Notes under the pieces: generated by a model
Database searches by the model: none
Told to the model about the DNA's origin: nothing
Seen by the model: only the letters and a program-made list of their open reading frames with translations
Program-made: the position numbers and the translations under genes
Source: DATEDA01 sp963820965
Lineage (GTDB): Bacteria > Pseudomonadota > Gammaproteobacteria > Burkholderiales > SG8-39
Direction of reading: 5' to 3'
Assembly (NCBI GenBank): GCA_963820965.1
Contig: CAWGCC010000027.1
Location: 248,001-312,000 of the forward strand
DNA: 64,000 nt
Shown: positions 28,786-37,930 of the stretch, one piece after another
Position numbering within the stretch: the first letter of the stretch is position 1
How the letters are laid out: every line of letters starts with the position of its first letter

Positions 28786-29346
28786 ATGAGCAAATCATCA
28801 CCACCCAGAGTAAAGCTGGCCGAGGACGATCGGGAGACCGTTGCGGAGCGAAAGGACGACACATTGAATCCTGACGTGGAACGGTGGTTCGAAACCCGCA
28901 AGCAAGAGGTGTTGAGGATCGACTTAGAAACTGCGGAGGTGATATCCGCGCGGCGCTACCTGGCCGACCTGGTCGATCCCTTCGGCATGCACAGGGACTC
29001 CAGGGACGGGGACCTCAGGGACGAGGACCTAAGGGACGAGCTGAAATTGCTCTGCCGGGTGTACTTCGCGCGCAATCCGGGCAGCGCCATCTGGGTCTGC
29101 TTTGACGATCCGCCCGACGAGATCCGAGAGAAACTTGAGGCTCGCAACGAAGATCAGGTCGCTCGCCCGATGTCGCTTCCTTGCACGCGCGGCGCCGCTT
29201 CCGGCTTCACCGCGGGCGCCGCCGAGTGCGCGGAATCGGCGCCAGCGACATACCCAAGCGCAAACAGCGTGCCGGAATATAGCATCCGGCCGGCGAGCCT
29301 GCGGATCACGGCACTTTGCCTTTCGCGCACCACACCAGCGCTTTGA
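28786..29346 (+). CDS. Hypothetical protein
   Basis: 186 residues from ATG 28786, which has a strong GAGGAAA ribosome site. The N-terminal 115 residues are charged and protein-like (VERWFETRKQEVLRIDLETA, SARRYLADLVDPFGMHR). They include a short DLRD-type repeat (DSRDGDLRDEDLRDEL) and FARNPGSAIWVCFDDPPDEI. The last 60 residues are Ala/Ser/Pro-rich and may be out of frame, so the protein could be truncated. No family recognised. Confidence 0.55.
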   Translation: MSKSSPPRVKLAEDDRETVAERKDDTLNPDVERWFETRKQEVLRIDLETAEVISARRYLADLVDPFGMHRDSRDGDLRDEDLRDELKLLCRVYFARNPGSAIWVCFDDPPDEIREKLEARNEDQVARPMSLPCTRGAASGFTAGAAECAESAPATYPSANSVPEYSIRPASLRITALCLSRTTPAL

Positions 29347-29498
29347 GCGTGAAGGGACCTCCGGGCAGTCGCTCGCGAAGGCGCGCCTCGAGCTGCCCCC
29401 GGCGCGCTTCGGTAAGAGATGCAGCATATGCGCCGCCCGGGCCGACTCCGGTAAGAAACGGCCGCCAGTAGTCATCGAAGGACGAGAACGCCTGCTCG

Positions 29499-29702
29499 AT
29501 GATCAGCGGCGAGAAGTTCGCGGCCGTGCAGATGATCGACGTCTACGTGCCCACCACCGACGGACGCGAACTGAGCCTCACGCGTTTCACACAGCCCGAG
29601 CCCGAGCTGAAGTTGCTACTCGACAAACTCAAGCTCGCTTTGCCGGCCCAAGCGCCGCCCAAAATCAGCGCGGTCCCCGCCGCGGCTGCCGCGCCCGTGT
29701 AG
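29499..29702 (+). pseudogene. Probable transposase C-terminal remnant
   Basis: The frame reads VYVPTTDGRELSLTRFTQPE, PELKLLLDKLKLALPAQAPPKIS. The pattern LTR-TQPE...LLL-L-L-LPAQ-PPKI resembles the C-terminus of IS1634-type transposases. Nothing upstream continues it and no ends are visible. The family assignment is from memory of the motif only. Confidence 0.35.
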
Positions 29703-29862
29703 TGCAGACCTTTCCCGGTCGTATCTTGATCAATCAACAACTTAGCAGGCTCGCACCCCGCGAATCCGCCAAGTTGGGCTAGCGATCGGATGCGGCGCCC
29801 GCATTGTGCGAAGCAACCCCTCGGTCCTCAGCGCTCGGAGGCCCTTTCTACTCGCGGTGCCA

Positions 29863-29888
29863 GCGCTCATACTTGCAACCGCGACGCG
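29863..29888 (+). repeat. 26-bp direct repeat, left copy
   Basis: GCGCTCATACTTGCAACC followed by GCGACGCG matches 35899-35924 at 23 of 26 positions, in the same orientation. The two copies bracket the 6-kb group holding the 1454-residue protein and its small neighbours. Confidence 0.5.
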
Positions 29889-29992
29889 TTGCGGGCGGAT
29901 CTTCGAATACCAACGGCAAGATCTCGCGCGTGCGTCGACTTACGGTTCCCTCCGCCAACCCTGATTCTTAATCACATAAGGGGAGATTTGCT

Positions 29993-30280
29993 ATGAGCAA
30001 GCAAGCTGCCGCGACGTTTATCAGTGCCGTCAAGGCCACGCGTACCGAATTCGAAGGTCAGGTCAACGCGTTCTACACCAAGTTCATCCGGGACAACGGG
30101 ACGCCGACGAATACCGACGTGACCAACCTCGGCGAGGTCATCAAAAAAATGCAGGACGTCGCCAAGGTGTATCACGAGGACGTGGGTAAGGCGATGCTGG
30201 GATTCGGCGGCCCGAGCGACACGACGATCAAGAACGCGATCACCCTGCACGACACGCTGAGGAAGAAGATCAAGCGATAG
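29993..30280 (+). CDS. Small helical protein beside the giant coiled-coil gene
   Basis: 95 residues with a GGGGAG ribosome site before the ATG. It appears all-helical: KQAAATFISAVKATRTEFEG, a loop with NGTPTNTDVTN, then LGEVIKKMQDVAKVYHEDVG and a basic C-terminus. There is no signal peptide. It converges with the giant gene (30494-34858) and may be a partner or chaperone; that is inferred from position and from the similar size and style of the broken helical gene at 35215-35654. Confidence 0.7.
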   Translation: MSKQAAATFISAVKATRTEFEGQVNAFYTKFIRDNGTPTNTDVTNLGEVIKKMQDVAKVYHEDVGKAMLGFGGPSDTTIKNAITLHDTLRKKIKR

Positions 30281-30493
30281 CTGTCGTCGCGCGCCCCGGA
30301 CCGCGACGGGTTCGGGGCGGAGGCAACGCGAATCCCGAGCGCTTGCGGCAAGGAAGGGATGACCGCCGGCAAGGCGAGCGCTTCCGGATCGAATGTCCGA
30401 ACCGTTCGGGGACGACGTCCCCTGCCGCTGAACACGAGTCGTTCAGCGATTCCCTGTCGATGCGAGCGGACCGGCGCGCCTCCCCTCACCGCC

Positions 30494-33400
30494 TCACGCT
30501 TTGCTGCTCCGTTCGAACGTCAGCTTCACCGTGAAGTCCTTGATGAGCGCGACCGTGCTCCGGCCCACGCGCCGGCGCTGTACGGTAATGGGTGACATGC
30601 CGCCGGGTCGATACTGTGCGAACGCGGCGAATTCGGTCGCGTCCTTCTCGTCGAGACCGAGCTGGGCGAGCACCTTCGTATCCCAGGTGGGGACCTCGGG
30701 CGGCTTGATCTCGGACTTGTCGCCGGTCTGCCGGTAGATGAACCGCCAGACGATCGCCATATCGGGGCTCTGATCGCGAAAGGCGTAGTACTTCCCTTGT
30801 GAGCGGACGATCGACGTGCCCGAGTGCGTGAGCTCGAGCTCGAGATTCCCCTGGATCTCGTCCTTGGCATTCCTGGGCGCCGCGAGCCACTCGACGTTGA
30901 AATCGTCGAGCCCGAGCGACACGATGCGGAAGAATTCCCAGTCGCGCCGTCCGTAGCCGCGGCTCGGGAAGTCGAAGACGATCGACTCGTAGTCCCAGTC
31001 GACGTCGAGCTTATCGAGCGTCTTGATCTGCTCGAGCGTGAGCTTCCGTCGATTGAACGCGGCGATGTCGCCGTCCGAGAAGTTGTGATTCTTCTTCAGC
31101 CGCGCGATCTCGGCTGCGGGAATGACCGTCCGGTTGAGCCGCTCGATCCCGTCGGCCCCGAGCAGCTCGACCGCGCGGATGTCGTAAGTGTTGACCTGGA
31201 CTTCGGGGCGATCGCTCGCATAGCTCGCGAGCATCGCCTTCGCGTGCTCGCGCAGCGGGGCCATCGTGAGCTTGCCGAGCGTTTCGAAGTCTTCCGCCTT
31301 GAGCTCCGTCTTCTTCCCCTCGGCGTCGGTCGAGATGAAGCTTTGCAGTTTGTTTTCCACTTCCTGCAGGTTGTAGACCTCGGCGCTGATCGGCGCGGCG
31401 AACTGGTACTCCCACGCCCTGGCGAAGATGTTGCGCCATTCGAGGACGCCTTGCCGCGCGCGGCGGCTCAGATCCGCAGCGAAGCGGGCAACTAGCGGGT
31501 CGAGACTGCCGCTCAGGTTGAGCGCGGCCTGGCTCATGCCGTCCACCTTGCGCAGGTTCGCGTGCATCGCCTCCGCGTTCACGCCGATCGACCGCTGGTA
31601 CTGGTCAATCCGCCCGATGAACGCTTCCTTCTTGCGGTTCAGGAGATCGAGCTCGCGCGCGAGTTGCTGCGTCCGCTCGGTCCATTCCTTCCGGTACTTG
31701 CCCTCGGCCAGCTTCTGCAGCTCGCGCTCGATCTCGGCCTGCGTCGCGGTCGTGTCCATGCGCAGGGTCTGGATCGCCTCGATGCCTTTCCCGACGCCGA
31801 TGCCGACGTTCTTCGCAATGCCAAGCGCGTTCTCGACGCTCTGCTTGCGATCGGCGAGGCGCCGCTCCGTCTCGGTCTTGAGGTCGTTCAGCCCCTTCTG
31901 GCGCGTGCCGAGCGCGGACAGGTCGCGCTTGAGATCGTTCATTGCCTGCTTTTCTTGCGGTGCGACTTTCGGGTCCTTGTCGATCGCCGCGATCCGACCC
32001 TCGACCTCGCTGATCGCGATATCGAGCTTGCGCCCGCGGATGAAAGCCGCGCGCTTCTCGTCGGTGTCGAGCTCGCGGTAGGCCTGCAGGCGCTCGAACG
32101 ACGCCTTCCGGTTCATCGCCTGTGTGAGCGCAGGGGCGAGGTCGGCTTTCTTCGCGGCGATGAGGTTTTCGATGTCCTTGTTGAGGAGATCCTGGTTCGC
32201 CTTGATCTGCGTCTCGCTCTTCGTGAGCTCGCCGAGCTCGGTCTGGATCTGCGTGAGCGTGCCTTGCTCGTTCTTCGTGAGGTCGCCGATCAGCTTCGTC
32301 TGGTTCTTGTCGTCGCCGAAGAACTCGGTGGTCGCCTTGGTATAGCTCGCCGCGATCTTGAGCACGTCCTGGTCATCGTCCTTCGCGGTGCTGACGAGCT
32401 CGGCGAGATTGCCGCCGAGCTGACCAAGATACGGCTGGCCGACGGGAAAGACGTAGCACGCCGCGCTCATCAGCTTGAAGATGCCCTTGAAGAACGCGAT
32501 CTCCGCCTTCTGCGACTCGACGTTCTTCTTCGCTTCCTCGATCAGCTCGTTCCTGAAGCTCGCGAACTTCTGCTGCAGCAGGTCGATCTCGGTCTTGATG
32601 CCTTCGAGCTCCTGCTTCAGGCGCGGCAGGGCGGCCTGCGCAGCGAGGATGTCGGCTTTCGCCTGATCGGTTTGCTTGTTGAGCGTCTCGACGGCATTGC
32701 CGAGGAGCCGCTGCGCATCGAGCTTCTTCTCGTAGGCCCATTGCAGGCGATAGGCCGCGTAGATCACCTCGTACGCGGAGGTCACCACCTTCTTGAAGAT
32801 CGGCACCGTCGCGGCGATGCCGAGCCGCGGCACCCAGCCGGGCGGATGCCCGAAGGCATCGAGGCCCTGCGTCAGACGGCTGAGGAGCGTATCGATCGTG
32901 GCGAGCTCGGCCGCGATCGGTGCCGGTGCCGGCGGGGTGGTCATCGAACGGCGCAGCGCGACGAGGGTCTCGGTCGCGCCCGCCCGATCACCCGCCTGGA
33001 AAGCGTCGCGCGCGTACTCGATCACCGGCATCACGTTCAGCGGATGCAGCCACGCTCCTTGGGGCTTGGCGCTCACCACGAGCTTGCCCGCAGCGCCGCG
33101 GCTGCCGCGCTCCTCGGGCGCGGACTTGCCGTCGGCGGCCGGCACGTCCTCAATCGCCTTGCCCACGTATTTCTCGCGCGGCGCGCGGCCAGCGTGGGCA
33201 ATGTTCGGATGCTCGAATCGCGCGTCGACCAGCGCGTTGCCTTGCGCGTCCTTGCCGCGCACGAACACGTTGAGCAGGCAATTCGTAATCCACACCGCAT
33301 CCCTCGGCGTGCCCGCTTTCTCGCCGGCCGTTGCGGCCGACAAGCCTCCGGCGCCCCCGTCGAACGTCGCGAGCGCTGCCTCGATCGCAGTCGACGACGT

Positions 33401-34858
33401 CAGCACCCCACCGGGACCGCCATTGCCCGGGGTGCCCGCGGTATAGGCGTCGCGGCCGTTCTGCGGTCTAACTTTCTTTCCGCCGGAGGGCAGAATGAAG
33501 CCCGGCGCGAACCGATTCGAGCGGTTGGGGACGTCCATGATCGACATGGTGTTGAATTGCGCATAGACGACGCGATTCGCCTTGAACTCATCGGCGAGCG
33601 TGTCCTGATCGAACTCGCGGAAGACCACCTTGTCGGGCGCGCTCGCCTCTTCCTTCGCGACGGCCTTCGCGATGCGCTGCTTCACTTCGTCGAGCGTGAC
33701 AGGTGCGAGATCGCGCGATGGCGCGGCCTCCGTTGCCGCGCCGGCAGCCTTGAAGCCGCCGGGGCCGCCGGGCTGTCCGGTGCCGCCTTGCAGGACGAAT
33801 CGCGCGGGCACCACGCGCAGGTCCGTGACGGCGAGCTGGGCATCGCGCACGCTCATGCAGCCATGCGCGAGCTGCACCATGTACATGGTCCGCGTGGCCG
33901 TCGGCGCGGGGTCGCGCCACTCGACGAGCTTCTGCTCGAGAGAGCGCTCGCCGGTGCCGAGCGCCGCATAACCGTCGTTGAAGTAGATCCAGACGCTCAG
34001 CGGGCCGGTGGCCGGCCAGGCGAACTTGCGATTCGCCGCTTCGGTTTCCGGGATCGGCTGATTGCCCCCGCTTCCCGGGCGCGGCGCGATGGCGAGCGGA
34101 TTCGCCGACTGCGTATGGCTGATCCACGCGGTGCCCGGCGTGCCTTGATCGCCCCGCAAGCCGAAGATGTAGCTTCGCTTCGGGCCGAGGCGTTCATCGG
34201 CAAGCAGCGTGATGCGGAACTGTTGGTCCGCGATGAAACCGTCGCGCCCCTTGGTCGCCTGGGAAACCTTGAGCCGCACGCCGCCCGCGCCCGCGGGCAA
34301 TCGCCATGTCTGCCGGAAGGCGGCGGAGGACACCATGATGCGCTCATCGGACGCAGCACCGCCCGCAGTCACGACGTTGCCCACGTTGAGGGTCACGTTG
34401 CCCGCGGGTTCGCCGGTGCTGCCTTTTGCACCGCGCACCGGCACGCCGAGCTCGAGCACCGGCGGATCGTTCGGCACGCCGAGATCGATCGGCGTCGTGT
34501 CGATCGCGCCCTGATCCTCGAAGCGGAGCTCGCGCGCCTGCACGAGAACCTGCGTCCCGGGAAGACGCAGCTGGCTCTTCACGACGACGGTGTCGGCGTA
34601 GATGTTGAACCGCCTGATGTCCTCCCAGGGCCGGCCGTCCGGCTGCAGGATCATGCTCTTCATGAGCGCGTCGCCTGCAGCCATGTCGAAGACGAGCGTG
34701 ACGCCCGACACCGTCACGTCGCGCGTCGTGCGCTCGGTGCCATTGAAGACTTCCGTGCCGAAGTTTTCGGTCTGGGTGAAGCTGACGTAAGCGCGGCTTT
34801 CGCGCGTTGGCGCACCGATCGTTTGGGTCAGCGCCTCGGGGATGATCGCTCCAGGCAT
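30494..34858 (-). CDS. 1454-residue protein with beta-rich N-terminus and long coiled coils, candidate pore-forming or structural toxin
   Basis: No family is recognised with confidence. Residues 1-350 look beta-rich. Two collagen-like Gly-rich turns follow: GGTGQPGGPGG (357-367) and GTPGNGGPGG (475-484). Residues 640-700 are helical. Then comes a long coiled coil (about 705-785), a hydrophobic hairpin (788-824, FFKGIFKLMSAACYVFPVG and YLGQLGG), a second coiled coil (about 855-1110) with a Gly-rich hydrophobic patch near 1012-1026, and a mixed C-terminus. Coiled coil-hydrophobic hairpin-coiled coil is the layout of alpha-helical pore-forming toxins and Tc-type subunits. There is no signal peptide. 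A small gene with a strong ribosome site lies 200 nt upstream. Confidence 0.8.
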   Translation of the reverse strand: MPGAIIPEALTQTIGAPTRESRAYVSFTQTENFGTEVFNGTERTTRDVTVSGVTLVFDMAAGDALMKSMILQPDGRPWEDIRRFNIYADTVVVKSQLRLPGTQVLVQARELRFEDQGAIDTTPIDLGVPNDPPVLELGVPVRGAKGSTGEPAGNVTLNVGNVVTAGGAASDERIMVSSAAFRQTWRLPAGAGGVRLKVSQATKGRDGFIADQQFRITLLADERLGPKRSYIFGLRGDQGTPGTAWISHTQSANPLAIAPRPGSGGNQPIPETEAANRKFAWPATGPLSVWIYFNDGYAALGTGERSLEQKLVEWRDPAPTATRTMYMVQLAHGCMSVRDAQLAVTDLRVVPARFVLQGGTGQPGGPGGFKAAGAATEAAPSRDLAPVTLDEVKQRIAKAVAKEEASAPDKVVFREFDQDTLADEFKANRVVYAQFNTMSIMDVPNRSNRFAPGFILPSGGKKVRPQNGRDAYTAGTPGNGGPGGVLTSSTAIEAALATFDGGAGGLSAATAGEKAGTPRDAVWITNCLLNVFVRGKDAQGNALVDARFEHPNIAHAGRAPREKYVGKAIEDVPAADGKSAPEERGSRGAAGKLVVSAKPQGAWLHPLNVMPVIEYARDAFQAGDRAGATETLVALRRSMTTPPAPAPIAAELATIDTLLSRLTQGLDAFGHPPGWVPRLGIAATVPIFKKVVTSAYEVIYAAYRLQWAYEKKLDAQRLLGNAVETLNKQTDQAKADILAAQAALPRLKQELEGIKTEIDLLQQKFASFRNELIEEAKKNVESQKAEIAFFKGIFKLMSAACYVFPVGQPYLGQLGGNLAELVSTAKDDDQDVLKIAASYTKATTEFFGDDKNQTKLIGDLTKNEQGTLTQIQTELGELTKSETQIKANQDLLNKDIENLIAAKKADLAPALTQAMNRKASFERLQAYRELDTDEKRAAFIRGRKLDIAISEVEGRIAAIDKDPKVAPQEKQAMNDLKRDLSALGTRQKGLNDLKTETERRLADRKQSVENALGIAKNVGIGVGKGIEAIQTLRMDTTATQAEIERELQKLAEGKYRKEWTERTQQLARELDLLNRKKEAFIGRIDQYQRSIGVNAEAMHANLRKVDGMSQAALNLSGSLDPLVARFAADLSRRARQGVLEWRNIFARAWEYQFAAPISAEVYNLQEVENKLQSFISTDAEGKKTELKAEDFETLGKLTMAPLREHAKAMLASYASDRPEVQVNTYDIRAVELLGADGIERLNRTVIPAAEIARLKKNHNFSDGDIAAFNRRKLTLEQIKTLDKLDVDWDYESIVFDFPSRGYGRRDWEFFRIVSLGLDDFNVEWLAAPRNAKDEIQGNLELELTHSGTSIVRSQGKYYAFRDQSPDMAIVWRFIYRQTGDKSEIKPPEVPTWDTKVLAQLGLDEKDATEFAAFAQYRPGGMSPITVQRRRVGRSTVALIKDFTVKLTFERSSKA

Positions 34859-35058
34859 GGGAAGGCCCTTTCTATGTGGTCGTTTTTGTGTTTGGTCGGC
34901 GCATCGCGCGTCGACGAAGACGTAGAGTGTTGCAACCGCAAGCGCAGCCGATGACTGGTCAGCCTGACTCGCAGCTCCGTAGAAGCAGTCCCAGTGCGAG
35001 AACGCACCCGTACGTTGCTGGGTACGGCCCCGGGCACCGGAACCGGACGATGGCGACC

Positions 35059-35205
35059 CTAATAGGGATTGTCCTTGTCGCCCATCAAAGCTTTCCCTTC
35101 CTTGATCAAGGTGTCCAGCGGGCTCGTGTCCACCTTGTTCTTCGGATCCTTGAGCTTCCTGAGAATCTCTTCCATCTCGCGCAGCAATTTGGCATCGATA
35201 CCCAT
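35059..35205 (-). CDS. 48-residue protein upstream of the giant gene
   Basis: MGIDAKLLREMEEILRKLKD, then PKNKVDTSPLDTLIKEGKAL, ending DKDNPY. It has an excellent ribosome site (AGGAGGT) 7 nt before the ATG. It is short, charged and probably helical, with no export signal. It lies between the broken helical gene and the 1454-residue gene on the same strand, suggesting a small operon. Function unknown. Confidence 0.65.
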   Translation of the reverse strand: MGIDAKLLREMEEILRKLKDPKNKVDTSPLDTLIKEGKALMGDKDNPY

Positions 35206-35214
35206 CTCGACCTC

Positions 35215-35654
35215 CTATCCAACGTGATAGTTGCGCTTCGCCGAATCGTATGCGCCCTTCAGCGGCTGTTTCGAACTCAGCTGGGTCTCCAGTTTGGCGA
35301 GCTCTCTTTTCACGTTGGTAACGAAGTTACGCGCGCGTCCGAGCGATTTCTTGGCTAGCGGATTGATGGTGGCTTGATCCTTGTTGGTCAGAACGTCTCG
35401 AACGTGGAGACCGCGGTCTTGGTATCGCTCAACGCGGTCTTCGACTTGGTGAGCGCACTGTCGTGCGCGGCGGAGTCGCGGCCCAGATTTGCCCCGACTT
35501 GTCCAGGGCTCTTCCCGGTGTTGAACGCCGTCATCATCGTTTGCCATCCGGAAGTGAAAGAGTCACCTGCTTATTGCATATCGGCCATGGCCGTCTTCAG
35601 CTTGGTCAGCTCTGAATTCACAGCCGCTATATGAGCGTCGGTTTGCCTGCCCAT
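35215..35654 (-). pseudogene. Helical protein gene with in-frame stop and a frame change
   Basis: From ATG 35654, with an AGGAGGGG ribosome site, the frame reads MGRQTDAHIAAVNSELTKLK and hits a TAA at 35571-35573. It then continues protein-like (AGDSFTSGWQTMMTAFNTG, then SKTALSDTKTAVSTFETF) to a frame change near 35395. It ends TNKDQATINPLAKKSLGR through KRNYHVG. Repairing both gives about 145 helical residues. This is two independent lesions, so genuine decay is likely. It leads the operon of the 48-residue and giant proteins. Confidence 0.65.
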
Positions 35655-35898
35655 TGCCCCTCCTCGAGTATCCGTTGATCCAAGACTTCAGCGGGAAAGC
35701 GTACTCCGCAATCGTGAATGTGGTGCATCGCACGTGTTGTTGGCGTGCACACGATGCCGCGCTTGTGTGATCCGCGAGATGTCGACCTCCTCTGCTGTTG
35801 AATTAGCCAGTCGCCTGGCTTCCGCCTGCTGCCGCTCAGTATGACCGTAAACTTCGTCGACGCGTAAAGATTGTGCTCCGTTTTCCCGTGGCGATGCT

Positions 35899-35924
35899 GC
35901 GCTCATACTTGTAACCACGATGCG
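35899..35924 (+). repeat. 26-bp direct repeat, right copy
   Basis: GCGCTCATACTTGTAACC followed by ACGATGCG, 23 of 26 identical with 29863-29888 and in the same orientation. It closes the cassette on the right. Confidence 0.5.
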
Positions 35925-36129
35925 ACGAGCCTACGCTGGCTCGACCGCGTGCGAGCGGACGAAGGCGCGATTGGCGCAGCGTTGACTATGAGTATAGGAT
36001 GAATAAAGTGCCCTGCTCCTCCTCGGGTCTGCCTGCCCGTTCAGTCCAAGGCGAAGAAAAGCGGCGGCGCAGGCCCGCGGGTCCAGCCTCGGTGGCCGAA
36101 ATCGCGGCCGCCACCGCGTCTCCCCCTGG

Positions 36130-36189
36130 AGGATAAGAAATTTAACCGCCCCTTTTTCGAGGATAAGAAATTTAACCGCCCCTTTTTCC
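36130..36189 (+). repeat. Two tandem 30-bp AT-richer units
   Basis: The unit starts AGGATAAGAAATTTAACC and ends CCCCTTTTTCG; it occurs twice head to tail, differing at the last base. It lies about 220 bp from an IS91-type transposase remnant and may be part of that element's end. Two units only, so not a CRISPR. Confidence 0.7.
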
Positions 36190-36407
36190 TGAATCGGAGG
36201 GCATGTCCGGAGCGCTGAGCGGTCAATCGACTTGGTACGCACGAAAATCGTTGAGCGTCGAAGGAATGATCGGACCTGGACGCGCCCGAGACGGCCGAAA
36301 TCCAGGCGGATTCCCAGGCCGCGGGCATCCGGGCCGAGCGCGCTCCCCGGGTCAGGGACTAAACCCGGATGAAATCGGGCCTTGGGCTGGGCAGTCTGCG
36401 GGACCGA

Positions 36408-36617
36408 TCAGGCCGCGTGAAACAGCGGCATGCTCCGCGCCGGGGATCGCGGCGGGGCGCGAGCGGGCAAGTGCAGATGGGTAAGTATCCCGACAATTAC
36501 TGCGGGATCCTCGATGGCGGCGATGATCTTCAGGCTGCCACCGCAGTGTGGGCAGCGCTCAATGTCAATCTCAAAGACGCGCTTGAGCAGGCGCGCCCAG
36601 CTGATACGCGCAGGAGC
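36408..36617 (-). pseudogene. IS91-family transposase, C-terminal remnant
   Basis: The reverse strand reads RISWARLLKRVFEIDIERCP, HCGGSLKIIAAIEDPAVIV, GILTHLHLPARAPPRSPAR and stops at 36408-36410. WARLLKRVF with CPHCGG and KIIAAI is the typical C-terminal tail of Y2-type IS91 transposases. The catalytic region is missing. Confidence 0.8.
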
Positions 36618-36787
36618 CGTTGGCCCTGGTGTGTCAGCGTGATCGGTGCAGTGCGCAGCGGCTCGAGGTGACCGCCGGAATCATCACCAGACGCTGCAAA
36701 GCGCCGTGTCTAGCCTGTCTGCTCGCGGCTTACGGCGAGGCGGAGCGGCGCGGATTGTCGCCTGTATCCAAACCGTGCACAGGCCTC

Positions 36788-36846
36788 GCGCTCGAGATCT
36801 GCGACGGCGTATCGCATTGGCGGACCCTGGACGACATTCTAAGCAC
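36788..36846 (+). repeat. Part A repeat, third location
   Basis: Reads ALEICDGVSHWRTLDDIL in frame with an upstream Cys-rich stretch (CKAPCLACLLAAYGEAERRG). It matches part A at 21398 and 37573. Part B is not attached here. Confidence 0.6.
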
Positions 36847-37041
36847 GGGGTCGAAACCGGGGTCGAAACCGTCATCCGGCCGCATCTCGGAGCCGCGAGC
36901 GCGCCGCAGTCCAGCTGTTCGTACTCACCCACGTGCACCCGCATGAGACTCTTCCACAGCCTTCCGGGGTTGGGAGCGTCTCTACCGCGCCATGAAGGCA
37001 GATGAGATCGAAACCGGGTAGCTGATCGACTGCACGGCAAT

Positions 37042-37075
37042 CCGCAAAGAAAAAGGCGGGGACCTGCCCCGCCTT
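37042..37075 (-). terminator. Intrinsic terminator of the 41-residue secreted protein gene
   Basis: AAGGCGGGG (37053-37061) pairs with CCCCGCCTT (37067-37075) around a 5-nt loop. On the reverse strand a T-rich run (TTTTTCTTT) follows. It lies about 35 nt past the stop at 37108. Confidence 0.8.
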
Positions 37076-37107
37076 CGCCAACTCGGACAGCGATTACTTC
37101 TTCATCT

Positions 37108-37233
37108 CTAGCAGCCTTTCATTGTCGGGGTCTTCTTGCACTCCTCTGGGGTCGGCTTCTTGTCCTGTGCAACGACCTGGAATGACACGGTGGCGAACAT
37201 GGCCAAAAGGACAGCGGCAATCAGCCTTTTCAT
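37108..37233 (-). CDS. 41-residue secreted Cys-containing peptide
   Basis: Signal peptide MKRLIAAVLLAMFATVSFQ, VVAQ, then mature DKKPTPEECKKTPTMKGC with two cysteines. A GAGGAG ribosome site precedes the ATG and a strong terminator follows, so this is very likely an expressed monocistronic gene. The mature peptide is only about 18 residues. Function unknown; a periplasmic or secreted disulfide-bonded peptide is possible. Confidence 0.68.
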   Translation of the reverse strand: MKRLIAAVLLAMFATVSFQVVAQDKKPTPEECKKTPTMKGC

Positions 37234-37572
37234 CGCTTTCTCCTCTGAGTGGATCGAACGTCCCGAAACGACCGGAGTTACCCGGTCAAGGACCAATAAC
37301 GCGTGCGGGGCAGCAGGGTTGACACCCGCTTCGGCCACCACGCATAAGTACATCGCGGCTGTCGTGGTCTAGCGACATTCCCTCCTGCGGTGCGCGCAAA
37401 TAGTTCAACTGCGCGATCGCCAGCCACGGACCACTCCCGCCGAGGTCGAGCGCCTTCTTCGCGCTCAAGCGCTGATCCTGGCCGAGATCGACGGCGTGCT
37501 CGTTGGGTTGGTGAACGTCAACCTCATGAGCGATGGAGCCGGAGAGTTCGGTATGCGGGAACCAAGCAGCCC

Positions 37573-37850
37573 GCGCTCGAGGTCTGCGACGGGGTATCGC
37601 ATCGACGGACTTTGGAAGACATCCTCAGCGGGTCGCGGCATTTCGAGCGTTAACCGGCGCCGGGTCGCGCGGCGCAGGTGCTATAACCTCGCGTACCAGT
37701 TTCAGTGCTACGCGCCGGCCGACCGGTAGTAGCCCTCAGGCGGCGAGATCCGACGCGCTCTGGGCAGTCCTGGGGGAATCAAGGAGGCCGCTGAGATAGC
37801 CAAGAAGCTCCGCGAGCTCGCGAGTCAGGTCGAGGCGCGCAGCCGATAGG
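37573..37850 (+). repeat. Composite A+B repeat, degraded copy
   Basis: Part A (37573-37672) reads ALEVCDGVSHRRTLEDIL, nearly identical to 21398. Part B follows from 37675 (RCYNLAYQFQCY) but soon carries two stops and small deletions. It ends AAEIAKKLRELASQVEARSR before a TAG near 37850. Confidence 0.65.
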
Positions 37851-37930
37851 GGCGTGGTGCCCGGTTCGCGGCGAAATAGCACGACACAGCCGTATTAAAC
37901 TGCTCCGAGCAGGGGGAAGTACACCGGGCC

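Noticed and set aside
30500..34954. Very long open frames antisense to the giant gene (up to 1130 codons on the + strand)
   Set aside because: They mirror the codon bias of the real gene in GC-rich DNA, are full of Arg, Asp and Gly runs, and have no domain motifs or ribosome site.
36130..36189. Possible CRISPR repeat
   Set aside because: Only two abutting units without spacers, and no cas genes in the window.
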